From Propionibacteriaceae bacterium (GTDB lineage Bacteria > Actinomycetota > Actinomycetes > Propionibacteriales > Propionibacteriaceae), in assembly GCA_003158895.1 (NCBI GenBank), contig PMLO01000152.1, positions 3,832 to 13,212 on the forward strand: a stretch of DNA of 9,381 nt, written 5' to 3'. Position 1 is the first letter of the stretch. Each line of letters opens with the position of its first letter. Position numbers and translations under genes: made by a program. This document shows positions 1-7,059 of this stretch, piece after piece. The notes under the pieces were generated by a model. It did not search any database. It had not been told where the DNA came from and saw nothing but the letters and a program-made list of their open reading frames with translations.

Positions 1-726
1 CGGGTCCGCACGCTCGGCAACAGGCGCCGCACCCTACGCATGGTCCGCAACGCCGTTGCTGTCATCGCCGTGGTCGCCATCGGCGGCGTAACGGTCAACA
101 ACCTCACGCGCGGCGTGTCAGCCGTCCCCGCTGCCCAGGTTCCCGCGTCAACGGCCGTGTCCCCGAGCCCGGTCGCCTCGAGCGCGTCTGCCTCCCCGAC
201 CCCGTCCTCGAGCCGCCTCGAAACCCCCGCCGCCACAGCGACGGCCTCCGCCACAGCCGTGAGTCCGGTCGTACATACCGGCGACACGTTGACGACGACC
301 GGGATCGGAGAGCTGACGCTCGGCATGAGCACGGACGCCCTCACCGCTCGTCGCGTGCTCATCGGCACCCCGGGGAACTGCTCGGTCGACGAGACCCCGA
401 CGCTGACCGCCGAAGGGATCGCGATCTACACCATGTCCGGGCGCGTGACGGGCATCCACCTGACCACGACGCGGCACGCCACCAAGTCGGGGATAGCCAT
501 CGGCGCGACCGTCGCGGACGTGCTCGCCACGTACGGGTCCAGCGTGGCGGTCAAGACGATCTCGTACGGCTCGGCGCAGCCCACGAACGTCGACCTGCTG
601 GTTGTCAGCTCCGGTGGCCACGACCTGGTCTTCGTCACCCAGAACCTGACCACCGACCCCACGGACACGGTGAGGCGCATCGTGCTCACGTACAGCGGTT
701 ACCAGGTGCTCGACAAGTTCTGCTGA
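1..726 (+). CDS. Membrane-anchored or secreted protein of unknown function, 5' end outside the window
   Basis: I do not recognise this gene. The frame is open from base 1. The ATG at 40 has no ribosome-binding site, and the 13 codons before it are arginine-rich, as expected for the cytoplasmic side of a membrane anchor, so the true start probably lies upstream. Numbering from that ATG, a hydrophobic segment covers about residues 4-19, a Ser/Ala/Thr/Pro-rich linker runs to about 75, and a folded domain occupies about 80-228. The domain contains two similar short patterns, a Gly-Leu-Gly-Met turn (G-E-L-T-L-G-M) and I-A-I-G-A-T-V-A-D-V-L-A-T-Y-G. These resemble the repeats of small BamE/BLIP-like folds, which is a weak inference. 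Only two cysteines are present, C114 and the last residue C228, so an extracellular disulfide is plausible. The gene converges on the RNB nuclease gene with 4 bp between stop codons. Confidence 0.75.
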   Translation, partial: RVRTLGNRRRTLRMVRNAVAVIAVVAIGGVTVNNLTRGVSAVPAAQVPASTAVSPSPVASSASASPTPSSSRLETPAATATASATAVSPVVHTGDTLTTTGIGELTLGMSTDALTARRVLIGTPGNCSVDETPTLTAEGIAIYTMSGRVTGIHLTTTRHATKSGIAIGATVADVLATYGSSVAVKTISYGSAQPTNVDLLVVSSGGHDLVFVTQNLTTDPTDTVRRIVLTYSGYQVLDKFC

Positions 727-730
727 CGCC

Positions 731-2161
731 TCAGGCGACCTCGAACGACACCTTCCCGGTGGCCGGGTCCGCGGTGACCAGCCTGACCGTCATCTCGGCG
801 CCCAGCTCCACCTTGCCGCTGACGCGCGCCTCGACCGCGAGATCCTCGATGACGACGACACCGTCCGTACCGTCCTTGTCGATCTCGACCACAGTCCCGG
901 TGAAGGTCTGACCGATCCGCGTCGAGAGGACCAACGCCTCGAGAAGGTCGATGATCCCGCGCTCGTACTTCTTGGCGCGAGCGTCCGACTGGGCCATGAG
1001 AGCTGGAAGCCCGGGCAGCTCGGCCCGTACCCACGCAGGCACCTCCGTGCCCCCTGACAGCGCGAGACAGGTCTCCCCGACGTACCGGTCGACGAGTCGT
1101 CGCAGCGGCGCCGTGGCGTGTGCGTAGTGCATCGCGAGCGCGCCGTGGACGAGGTTCGTGGCGGGAAGGGACCCGTCGAACGCCGTGTAGCCGGCGCCAC
1201 GGAACAGGACCGTGCAGGCGTTGAGCATCGCGAGGTGGGTCGGCTTCTGCGGGTCGAGACTGCGCACGAAGTCGGGGTACGAGAGGGTGCCGGGCCACGC
1301 GATGTGCAGCCCCTTGGCCGTGTGACGCAGCTTGTCGATCCCCCACTGCTCGGCGGGAGGCAGTGTCCGGAGGATCCCGATCCTTCCGGCGATCATGATC
1401 TCCGCAGCCGCAGCGCCGACGAGCAGTGAGATCTGCGCGTTCCATCCCTCGACGGGGAGCGCGGCCCTGAACTCCAGCCGCCAGTCGTCTCCGTCGGCCG
1501 TGATCTCCTGCTCGGGCGTCTCCAGGCTCACGCCGCCGCGCTCAGCCTCGATCGCTTGGCGCAGCCGCCCGACGATCTCCAGCAGGTGCAGCGAGTCCGT
1601 CGCCTCGCCGGCGTCGAGATCGTGCTGGACGTCGGTGTACGACAGCCGCGCGCGGCTCGTGACCAGCGAACGCTCGACGTGAGCCGCCGTCTGCATACCC
1701 GCCGCGTCGAGCTCGACGGTCCACAGCAGCGCCGGCCGGGGCTTGCCGTCGGCCAGCAGCGACGCGGCCGACTCGCTCAGTACCGGCGGGTGCAGCGCGG
1801 CGCGCTGGTCGGGCGCGTAGAACGTCTGGCCACGACGGTGCGTCTCGGCATCGACCGGGCCGCCGGGCTCGACCCACGCGGCCACATCGGCGATCGCGTA
1901 GTGCACCGTGTAGCCGTCACCGTTCTTGGCGATGTGTACGGCCTGGTCGAGATCCATCGAGCCCTCGGGGTCGATGGTGACCAGCTCGAGGTCCGTACGA
2001 TCCACCCGGTCAGCGGTCGCCGGCGCCTTCGCGGCCACCTCGGCCGCGGCCAGCACGTCCGTCGGGAAGCCGTCCGGCACCTCGAGCTCCGAGCGGAGCC
2101 TTGTCAGTCCTGGCTGGATGAGCGCGGGCACCTCCGGCGCGGCGATGTGGCCCGCCCGCAT
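731..2161 (-). CDS. RNB-domain (RNase II/R family) exoribonuclease, compact actinobacterial form
   Basis: Predicted 3'-5' hydrolytic exoribonuclease acting on cytoplasmic RNA. The protein is 476 aa from the ATG at 2161, whose A is the last base of the preceding TGA stop (TGATG). An in-frame GTG at 2194 would add 11 residues but has no properly spaced ribosome site. The RNB core spans about 50-380. The acidic cluster is D64-x5-D70-L-D72-Q73, where E. coli RNase II has D201, D207, D209 and D210, so the fourth acid is Gln. The arginine signature H345-Y-A-H-A-T-A-P-L-R-R355 corresponds to the Y-T-H-F-T-S-P-I-R-R region of the family. About 415-476 look like an S1/OB fold. No N-terminal cold-shock domains are visible, which explains the length against about 640-810 aa for E. 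coli RNase II and R. The DLDQ form is, as I recall, usual in an actinobacterial subgroup. The RNB assignment is firm; the RNA substrate is unknown. Confidence 0.93.
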   Translation of the reverse strand: MRAGHIAAPEVPALIQPGLTRLRSELEVPDGFPTDVLAAAEVAAKAPATADRVDRTDLELVTIDPEGSMDLDQAVHIAKNGDGYTVHYAIADVAAWVEPGGPVDAETHRRGQTFYAPDQRAALHPPVLSESAASLLADGKPRPALLWTVELDAAGMQTAAHVERSLVTSRARLSYTDVQHDLDAGEATDSLHLLEIVGRLRQAIEAERGGVSLETPEQEITADGDDWRLEFRAALPVEGWNAQISLLVGAAAAEIMIAGRIGILRTLPPAEQWGIDKLRHTAKGLHIAWPGTLSYPDFVRSLDPQKPTHLAMLNACTVLFRGAGYTAFDGSLPATNLVHGALAMHYAHATAPLRRLVDRYVGETCLALSGGTEVPAWVRAELPGLPALMAQSDARAKKYERGIIDLLEALVLSTRIGQTFTGTVVEIDKDGTDGVVVIEDLAVEARVSGKVELGAEMTVRLVTADPATGKVSFEVA

Positions 2162-2163
2162 CA
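2159..2163 (-). promoter_or_regulatory. TGATG stop/start overlap coupling zinc-ribbon and RNB genes
   Basis: On the minus strand the TGA stop of the zinc-ribbon gene (2163-2161) and the ATG of the RNB gene (2161-2159) share one base. Only a weak GGAAG lies just upstream. This arrangement is typical of translational reinitiation, so the nuclease is probably translated by ribosomes finishing the upstream gene. The overlap is seen directly; the coupling is inferred. Confidence 0.75.
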
Positions 2164-2895
2164 GGCTTCCGTCCTCACCAGGATCCGGTCGCACTCCTCG
2201 CAGCGGAGCACCTCGTCCGCCGCGGCGGCAAGGTACTTCTCATAGTCGCTCGGGTTGGCTTCGAGCCCGCAGCCCGAACATTGCCTGCCATGCAACGCCG
2301 CCGCTCCGACACCGCCGGAACGTGAGCGCACCTTCTCGTACGCGTCGACGAGCGGCCCGGGAATCTCAGCCAGCAACGTCGCACGCACCGATCGGCGGTC
2401 GGCGAGATCCGCCTGCAGGTCGCCGACGGCCGCGTCGCGCTTCGCGATCAGCGCGCGCATCTCGTCCTCGATCGCCGTACGGTCCGCCATGACCCGGGCG
2501 CGCTCGGCCTGGGCGGTCTCGACGGCCTCCATGAGCTCGAGCTCTTCGTCCTCCAGCGTGGAGATCCGGGTCTTGAGATGAGCGATCTCGTCGATCATGC
2601 TGCGCAGCGTCTTGGGGTCTGACAGCGTCCCGCCGTCGACGGTCCGCTCGTCGCGGGCGAGCCGCTCCCGAACAGGAGCGAGGTCCGTCTCGGCCTTCGT
2701 CTGAGCCGCCGTCGCGTCGCTGAGCGCCGTGTCGGCAGCCACCAGCTCCTGCCCGAGTGCCTGACGTCGCGTCTGCCGTTCCGTCAGCAGCGCGTGCTCG
2801 GGCAGTATCTTGACCCGGTGGTCGAGCTGTCCGATCGCGGTGTCGACGGCTTGGAGATCCAGCAGGCGCCGCTGCGCGCCGGGGTCAGCCTTCAT
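2161..2895 (-). CDS. Coiled-coil protein with C-terminal C4 zinc ribbon (PF02591-type)
   Basis: The protein is 244 aa. Residues about 10-185 are Glu/Ala/Arg/Leu-rich and heptad-like, with almost no Gly or Pro, indicating a long helical hairpin or coiled coil. The C-terminus has two CxxC knuckles, C206-S-G-C209 and C232-E-E-C235, separated by 22 residues, giving a four-cysteine zinc ribbon. This is the architecture of the family containing Helicobacter pylori HP0958 (FlgZ) and Chlamydia CT398, which bind protein partners such as sigma-54 and, for HP0958, an mRNA. Actinobacteria are not expected to use sigma-54, so those partners do not transfer. In many actinobacteria, from memory, this gene sits beside a Nif3-like gene and an RNase HI fusion; here it is coupled to an RNB nuclease. 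The start at 2895 is supported by a purine-rich ribosome site 5 nt upstream. Family call is good; the molecular role is open. Confidence 0.9.
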   Translation of the reverse strand: MKADPGAQRRLLDLQAVDTAIGQLDHRVKILPEHALLTERQTRRQALGQELVAADTALSDATAAQTKAETDLAPVRERLARDERTVDGGTLSDPKTLRSMIDEIAHLKTRISTLEDEELELMEAVETAQAERARVMADRTAIEDEMRALIAKRDAAVGDLQADLADRRSVRATLLAEIPGPLVDAYEKVRSRSGGVGAAALHGRQCSGCGLEANPSDYEKYLAAAADEVLRCEECDRILVRTEA

Positions 2896-2900
2896 GCGTA

Positions 2901-2907
2901 CTCCCTC
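2901..2907 (-). promoter_or_regulatory. Ribosome-binding site of the zinc-ribbon gene
   Basis: GAGGGAG on the minus strand, 5 nt before the ATG at 2895. It fixes the start and is one of only two clear Shine-Dalgarno sequences in the window. Confidence 0.75.
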
Positions 2908-2922
2908 ATCGTGTCGCTCGGC

Positions 2923-2928
2923 ACTCTA
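2923..2928 (-). promoter_or_regulatory. Possible -10 element for the zinc-ribbon/RNB operon
   Basis: TAGAGT on the minus strand fits TANNNT and would start a transcript near 2915, leaving a leader of about 20 nt that contains the ribosome site. No convincing -35 element is visible. It lies in the 81-bp gap after the histidine phosphatase gene, so the operon may have its own promoter or be read from upstream. Confidence 0.4.
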
Positions 2929-2976
2929 CTCAAGTCGGCGCCGCCGACCCGGCCACGCGGCCTCGTCCGGGGTCCG

Positions 2977-3537
2977 TCAGGCGTTCCACCGGACGATCGC
3001 CGGCGACTCCTTCTCGTAGCCCACGATCGACACCGATCCCGTACGCAGCGGGAACGACTGCCCGCGCGCGATGTCGATGTCCAGCCAGCACAGGGCCAGC
3101 ACCCGCAGCGAGTGGCCGTGCGCGAAGCAGATCGCCTTGTCGACGCCAGAGTCACGGACGCGCGTCACCACCTCGCTCAGCCTCGCGATGATGTGCACCT
3201 TCGTCTCGCCACCGGGCATCGGGCTGTTCCAGATGCGCCAGCCCGGCACCTCGCGACGGATCTCGTCCGACGTAAGGCCCTCATAGTCTCCGTAGAACCA
3301 CTCCGCGAGGTTGTCGTCGATGATTGGGTCGGGGAACCCGGCGAGCGCTGCCGTCCGTCGCGCGCGAAGCCGAGGACTGCACAGGACGAGGCCGAAATCG
3401 GCCGGATCGAGTGTGCTCCGCAGAGCCTCGGCCTGCCTGACTCCCTCGTCCGTCAGGTCGACGTCGGTCACTGACGTGTGGCGGCCGGCCTTGGACCACT
3501 CGGTCTCCCCGTGCCGGACGAGGTACAGATCCGTCAT
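2977..3537 (-). CDS. Histidine phosphatase family protein (phosphoglycerate mutase-like fold)
   Basis: The protein is 186 aa from the ATG at 3537, which places the family's usual N-terminus (M-T-D-L-Y-L-V-R-H-G-E) at the start. A longer reading from 3600 would run across the divergent promoter and into pepP. The core is complete: R8-H9-G10-E11 with H9 as the phosphorylated histidine, R58 in S-P-R-L-R-A-R-R-T, E79 in the L-A-E-W-F-Y-G-D-Y-E-G block as probable proton donor, and H140 in F-A-H-G-H. The enzyme should be an active cytoplasmic phosphatase or mutase of about the minimal family size. No substrate-specific insertion is recognisable, so the substrate is unknown. It is read in the same direction as the zinc-ribbon gene, 81 bp upstream of it, and shares a 32-bp divergent start region with pepP. 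Confidence 0.9.
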   Translation of the reverse strand: MTDLYLVRHGETEWSKAGRHTSVTDVDLTDEGVRQAEALRSTLDPADFGLVLCSPRLRARRTAALAGFPDPIIDDNLAEWFYGDYEGLTSDEIRREVPGWRIWNSPMPGGETKVHIIARLSEVVTRVRDSGVDKAICFAHGHSLRVLALCWLDIDIARGQSFPLRTGSVSIVGYEKESPAIVRWNA

Positions 3538-3555
3538 GCCCCGCAGCGTACGGCC

Positions 3556-3561
3556 TAGTAT
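3556..3561 (+). promoter_or_regulatory. -10 element of a probable leaderless promoter for aminopeptidase P
   Basis: TAGTAT fits TANNNT and ends 8 nt before the ATG at 3570, so transcription should begin at or within about two bases of the start codon. No Shine-Dalgarno sequence precedes the ATG, consistent with a leaderless mRNA. No clear -35 is seen. Confidence 0.6.
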
Positions 3562-3562
3562 C
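3557..3562 (-). promoter_or_regulatory. Overlapping minus-strand -10 for the histidine phosphatase gene
   Basis: The same bases read GATACT on the minus strand, a plausible -10. It would start transcription near 3550, giving a leader of about 12 nt with a weak GCGGGG before the ATG at 3537. The element is nearly superimposed on the plus-strand TAGTAT. Confidence 0.4.
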
Positions 3563-3569
3563 TGTAACC

Positions 3570-5036
3570 ATGTCGAGTGACCAGCAGCCGGTGCTGCCAA
3601 ACCGTCAGATCCCCTTCTCGAAGGCGTTCACGGAATTCATCAGCACGGACTGGGCTCCGTACAGCGATCAGCTGCCCTCCGCTCTTCCCTCGACCGCCCA
3701 CACCGCGTCGCGACGGGACAAGGTCTCGGCGAAGTTCCCCGGCGAACGGATCGTGATCCCGGCCGGTGGCTACCGCGTCCGGTCCAACGACACCGACTTC
3801 CGCTACCGGCCCCATTCCGCGTTCGCGCACCTCACCGGCCTCGGCACTGACCGTGAGCCCGATGCCGTGCTCGTGCTCGAGCCGGTTGCCGGCGGCCACG
3901 AGTCCTGCATCTACTTCAGCCCCCGTGTCCCGCGGTCGGACCCCGAGTTCTACGCCTCGAGCCGGTACGGAGAGATGTGGGTCGGCCAGCGCGAGTCGCT
4001 CGCCGAGATGTCGGCGATGACCGGATTGGTCACGGCACCCATCGGCGACCTTGCCGGCGCAATCGCCGCCGGACTAGCTCCCGTTCGGGTGCTGCGCGAC
4101 GCCGATCCCGACATCACGGCGCTGGTCGAGACGCTGAGAGGCGAGGTCCCGGCAGCTCTCGACCGAGACGCCGAGCTGCAGGTGTTCCTCAGCGAGCTGC
4201 GCCTGGTCAAGGACGTCTTCGAGCTGGAGCAGATGCGGGCCGCATGCCGCGCCACCGCCACCGGCTTCGAGGCGGTTGTGGCCGAGCTGCCGCACGCCGT
4301 CGCAGCTGGCCGTGGCGAGCGCTGGGTCGAGGGCATCTTCGGGCTCCACGCACGCCATGCCGGGAACGCGGTCGGCTACGACACGATCGCCGCCTGCGGC
4401 GACCATGCCGCCACGCTGCACTGGATCCGCAACGACGGAGACCTGCGGGACGGCGAATTGATGCTCATGGACGCCGGCGTCGAGCTCGACTCGCTGTACA
4501 CGGCGGATGTGACCCGTACGATCCCCGTCTCCGGCAGGTTCACCCCCGCTCAGCGGATGGTGTACGAGGCGGTGCTCGAGGCGCAGCAGGCCGGGATCGA
4601 CGCTGCGAAGCCGGGTGTCAAGATGCGGGCCATCCACGATGCCGCGATCGCCGTGGTCGCCCGGAAGCTCGAGGAGTGGGGCATCCTGCCGGTCTCCGCC
4701 GCCGAGGCGCTCTCCCCGGAAGGCGGACAGCATCGGCGCTGGATGGTGCATGGCACGTCCCACCATCTCGGCCTCGACGTCCACGACTGTGCGCAGGCAA
4801 GGAACGAGAACTACCGCGAGGGCGTCCTTGCCGAAGGCATGGTCGTCACGGTCGAGCCCGGCATCTACTTCAAGTCGACCGACCTGCTCGTACCGCCGGA
4901 GCTGCGCGGCATCGGCATCCGCATCGAGGACGACATCGCGATCACAGCCGACGACTGCGAGATCCTGTCGAACCAGCTTCCACGGGATCCCGATGCCGTG
5001 GAAGCCTGGATCGACGGCATCTGGGCGGCCTCATGA
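3570..5036 (+). CDS. pepP: Xaa-Pro aminopeptidase (aminopeptidase P, M24B family)
   Basis: Removes N-terminal residues that precede proline, using a two-metal centre (usually Mn) in a pita-bread fold; cytoplasmic, no signal peptide. The protein is 488 aa. An AMP_N-like N-terminal domain covers about 50-190, including F-R-Y-R-P-H-S-A-F-A-H-L-T-G, and the catalytic domain about 220-470. All five metal ligands are present by comparison with E. coli PepP: D301 (M-D-A-G), D313 (T-A-D-V-T-R-T), H398 (H-G-T-S-H-H-L-G-L-D-V-H-D), E429 (V-E-P-G-I-Y) and E453 (R-I-E-D-D). H394 and H405 of the HG...DVHD block are also kept. It is longer than E. coli PepP (about 440 aa), with extra N-terminal residues, as I recall for actinobacterial forms. 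The start is set by the adjacent -10 box. The stop overlaps the next start by ATGA, so it is co-translated with DUF2891. Confidence 0.95.
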   Translation: MSSDQQPVLPNRQIPFSKAFTEFISTDWAPYSDQLPSALPSTAHTASRRDKVSAKFPGERIVIPAGGYRVRSNDTDFRYRPHSAFAHLTGLGTDREPDAVLVLEPVAGGHESCIYFSPRVPRSDPEFYASSRYGEMWVGQRESLAEMSAMTGLVTAPIGDLAGAIAAGLAPVRVLRDADPDITALVETLRGEVPAALDRDAELQVFLSELRLVKDVFELEQMRAACRATATGFEAVVAELPHAVAAGRGERWVEGIFGLHARHAGNAVGYDTIAACGDHAATLHWIRNDGDLRDGELMLMDAGVELDSLYTADVTRTIPVSGRFTPAQRMVYEAVLEAQQAGIDAAKPGVKMRAIHDAAIAVVARKLEEWGILPVSAAEALSPEGGQHRRWMVHGTSHHLGLDVHDCAQARNENYREGVLAEGMVVTVEPGIYFKSTDLLVPPELRGIGIRIEDDIAITADDCEILSNQLPRDPDAVEAWIDGIWAAS

Positions 5037-6013
5037 GCACCCTTCGCACGGTCGCTGAGGGCGCCGCGACGATCCTGGCGGCGGTCCAGCAGGAGTACCC
5101 GAACGCCCCGCGTCACATCATGGCCAACGACTCGGACCAGGTCACGCCCCGCGGCGCGCACCCGGCGTTCTACGGGTGCTACGACTGGCACTCAGCCGTC
5201 GAGATGCACTGGGCTCTGATCGTCCTGCTGCGTTTCCAGCCCGACGACGTACCGGCCGACGAGATCCAGTCGGTCATCGACGGTCATCTCACGGCGGAGA
5301 ACATCGCCGCCGAGGTCGCCTACCTCTCGGCGCACCCCGTCTGGGAGCGTCCGTACGGCTGGGGCTGGGGTCTTCAGCTCGCGGGCGAGCTGGAGGACTG
5401 GGCGGCGACAGGCGACCCTGACGCGATCCGCTGGGCAGCGGCCGTACGTCCGCTGGCGGAGCACCTCTCCCGCGCGCTGCTCGCATGGCTCCCGCGCCTG
5501 TCCTACCCCGACCGCTCCGGAACCCATGGCAACACGGCGTTCAGCCTGTCGCGGGCTCTGGCGTGGCCGGACGCCGCCTCGAGGCAGGCCATCGACAAGG
5601 CCTGTCGCCAGTACTTCGGCGACGACACCGACTTCCCGGTCCGGTACGAACCGTCCGGCTCCGACTTCCTGTCGCCGTTCTTCACCGAGGCACTGCTCAT
5701 GTCGGAGGTGCTCGACGCGGACGAGTTCGGTCCGTGGTGGTCGCGCTTCGCACCCGCAGAGTTCCCCGAGACGTTCCTCACCCCAGCGGTCGTGACCGAC
5801 CCGCGGGACGGTCAGGGCGCCCACTTGCACGGGCTCAACCTCTACCGCATCCGTGGCCTGCGCCGGCTGCTGCCGTTCGCGAGCTCGGCCCAGCGCCGAG
5901 TCTTCGAGGTGAGCCTGCGGGCGCACGAGCAGGCGGCTGACGCCGCACTGAGCGATGACGCGTGGATGGCTGAGCACTGGCTGGGCGCGTACGCGGTCCT
6001 CGCGTTCAGGTGA
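5033..6013 (+). CDS. DUF2891 family protein
   Basis: The protein is 326 aa, starting at the ATG whose ATGA overlaps the pepP stop; the much longer upstream open frame is only the shadow of pepP. Hallmarks of DUF2891 as I know them are visible: H43-P-A-F-Y-G-C-Y-D51-W-H53-S-A-V-E-M-H59-W, R-P-Y-G-W-G-W near residues 106-112, H-G-N-T-A-F-S near 166, E-P-S-G-S-D-F-L-S-P near 212, and A-E-H-W-L-G-A-Y-A at the C-terminus. Conserved His/Asp/Trp/Tyr clusters spread along an all-helical sequence suggest an alpha/alpha-barrel-like fold with a polar pocket, perhaps enzymatic; this is inference. It has no signal peptide or membrane helix, so it is cytoplasmic. Function is unknown. Strict coupling to aminopeptidase P suggests a shared substrate route or coordinated dosage but proves neither. 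Confidence 0.85.
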   Translation: MSTLRTVAEGAATILAAVQQEYPNAPRHIMANDSDQVTPRGAHPAFYGCYDWHSAVEMHWALIVLLRFQPDDVPADEIQSVIDGHLTAENIAAEVAYLSAHPVWERPYGWGWGLQLAGELEDWAATGDPDAIRWAAAVRPLAEHLSRALLAWLPRLSYPDRSGTHGNTAFSLSRALAWPDAASRQAIDKACRQYFGDDTDFPVRYEPSGSDFLSPFFTEALLMSEVLDADEFGPWWSRFAPAEFPETFLTPAVVTDPRDGQGAHLHGLNLYRIRGLRRLLPFASSAQRRVFEVSLRAHEQAADAALSDDAWMAEHWLGAYAVLAFR

Positions 6014-6042
6014 CCCCCTCCGGCCGTCCAACCACCCCTGCG

Positions 6043-6048
6043 GATAAT
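6043..6048 (+). promoter_or_regulatory. -10 element of a probable leaderless promoter for the patatin-like gene
   Basis: GATAAT, five of six matches to TATAAT, ends 6 nt before the ATG at 6055. It lies in the 41-bp gap after DUF2891 and decides the start: an in-frame GTG at 6010 would lie upstream of the promoter. The G-run between the box and the ATG is too close to act as a normal ribosome site. Confidence 0.6.
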
Positions 6049-6054
6049 GGGGGC

Positions 6055-7059
6055 ATGGTCGGCAAGCGGGTGGCACTCGTCCTGGGTTCCGGGGGCGCAC
6101 GAGGGTACGCACACATCGGTGCGATCCAGGTCCTCACGGAGCGCGGGTACGAGATCGTGGCGGTGGCGGGCAGCTCGATGGGAGCGCTTGTCGGAGGACT
6201 CCACGCTTCCGGGAAGCTGCCCGACTACACCGACTGGGTCACCTCGCTCACCCAGCGCGATGTGCTGCGATTCCTGGACGTCTCGCTGATGAGCCCCGGC
6301 GTGCTACGGCTCGAGCGGGTCCTGGCGCGCATGACGGAGTACCTCGACGGAGTGCTCATCGAGGACCTGCCGATCCCGTTCACCGCCGTCGCCAGCGACC
6401 TCGGCGCACGTCGCGAGGTGTGGTTCACGAGCGGTCCGCTCGAAACGGCGATCAGAGCATCGATCGCCATCCCGGCGATGATCGCGCCGATCATGGTGAA
6501 CGGCCGCCTGCTCGTCGACGGAGGCGTCCTCAACCCTGTACCGATGGAGCCCGTGATCGGCGTGGACGCCGACTTCACGCTGGCCGTCAACCTGAGCGGC
6601 GAGAAGCACCATCACTTCGGGGGCTCGCCGGCACGTGAGACTGCTGCGCAGCGTCCCCCGCACGAGTGGCTCGACCGTTTCCGCCGCACCGCCGCGGGTG
6701 TCTGGGAGAACGACTTCGTGACCTCGATCCTCGCGCGGTTCTCGCGGACGGACGACCCCCTGGACCCTCCTGCGTACGACCCGCCGCCGCCCGGTCTCAG
6801 CATCACCGACGTGACGTGGATGTCCCTCGACGCCATGGGGTCGCTGATCACGCGCTACCGCCTGGCCGCACTGCCCCCCGACGTCCTCGTCACGATCCCC
6901 GGCGACTCGGCCAAGGTTCTGGACTTTCACAGAGCCACCGAGATCATCGAACTCGGCCGCAGGCTCACAGAAGCCGCCCTCGACGACACCTTCGGCGACG
7001 AGGTGCCCGACGAGCCGCTGGCTGAAAGCCTGCGCGCGATCGAGCGATCAGGGAGCTAG
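6055..7059 (+). CDS. Patatin-like phospholipase/esterase (RssA/NTE-type)
   Basis: Predicted serine lipid hydrolase of the patatin family. The protein is 334 aa. The oxyanion-hole motif G11-S-G-G-A-R-G17 is followed by the nucleophile elbow G39-S-S41-M-G43 and the catalytic Asp in D155-G-G157, so the Ser41/Asp155 dyad is intact. The patatin domain covers about 5-195. A C-terminal extension of about 135 residues includes a Pro-rich stretch near 236-246 and a closing helical region; I do not recognise it as a separate domain. There is no signal peptide or obvious membrane helix, so the enzyme is probably cytoplasmic or membrane-peripheral. The ATG at 6055 is preferred because a -10 box sits 6 nt upstream and the residues gained by starting at 6010 are low-complexity. 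Its 3' end overlaps that of pdxH by 12 bp. Substrate is unknown; membrane phospholipid is a family-based guess. Confidence 0.92.
   Translation: MVGKRVALVLGSGGARGYAHIGAIQVLTERGYEIVAVAGSSMGALVGGLHASGKLPDYTDWVTSLTQRDVLRFLDVSLMSPGVLRLERVLARMTEYLDGVLIEDLPIPFTAVASDLGARREVWFTSGPLETAIRASIAIPAMIAPIMVNGRLLVDGGVLNPVPMEPVIGVDADFTLAVNLSGEKHHHFGGSPARETAAQRPPHEWLDRFRRTAAGVWENDFVTSILARFSRTDDPLDPPAYDPPPPGLSITDVTWMSLDAMGSLITRYRLAALPPDVLVTIPGDSAKVLDFHRATEIIELGRRLTEAALDDTFGDEVPDEPLAESLRAIERSGS

Noticed and set aside
727..737. CGCC-TCA-GGCG mini hairpin at the convergent stop codons
   Set aside because: The stem is only 4 bp and no U-tract follows on either strand; too short to call a terminator.
1556..2245. 229-codon plus-strand open frame opposite the RNB and zinc-ribbon genes
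   Set aside because: Composition and lack of recognisable motifs mark it as an antisense shadow; the minus-strand genes have complete family signatures.
3538..3600. Longer histidine phosphatase start at 3600
   Set aside because: The extra 21 residues overlap the pepP coding start and the promoter, and family homology begins exactly at M-T-D-L-Y-L-V-R-H-G-E.
3977..5032. Upstream extension of the DUF2891 frame inside pepP
   Set aside because: Arg-rich shadow of pepP; family homology begins at the ATG at 5033, which overlaps the pepP stop.
6014..6054. C-run/G-run hairpin between DUF2891 and the patatin gene as a terminator
   Set aside because: Pairing of the CCCC and GGGG runs has no U-tract and coincides with the -10 box; the promoter reading is more coherent.
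5192..6112. 306-codon minus-strand open frame opposite DUF2891
   Set aside because: Arg/Val-rich low-information translation with no family motif, and it runs across the patatin promoter; a GC-rich shadow frame.
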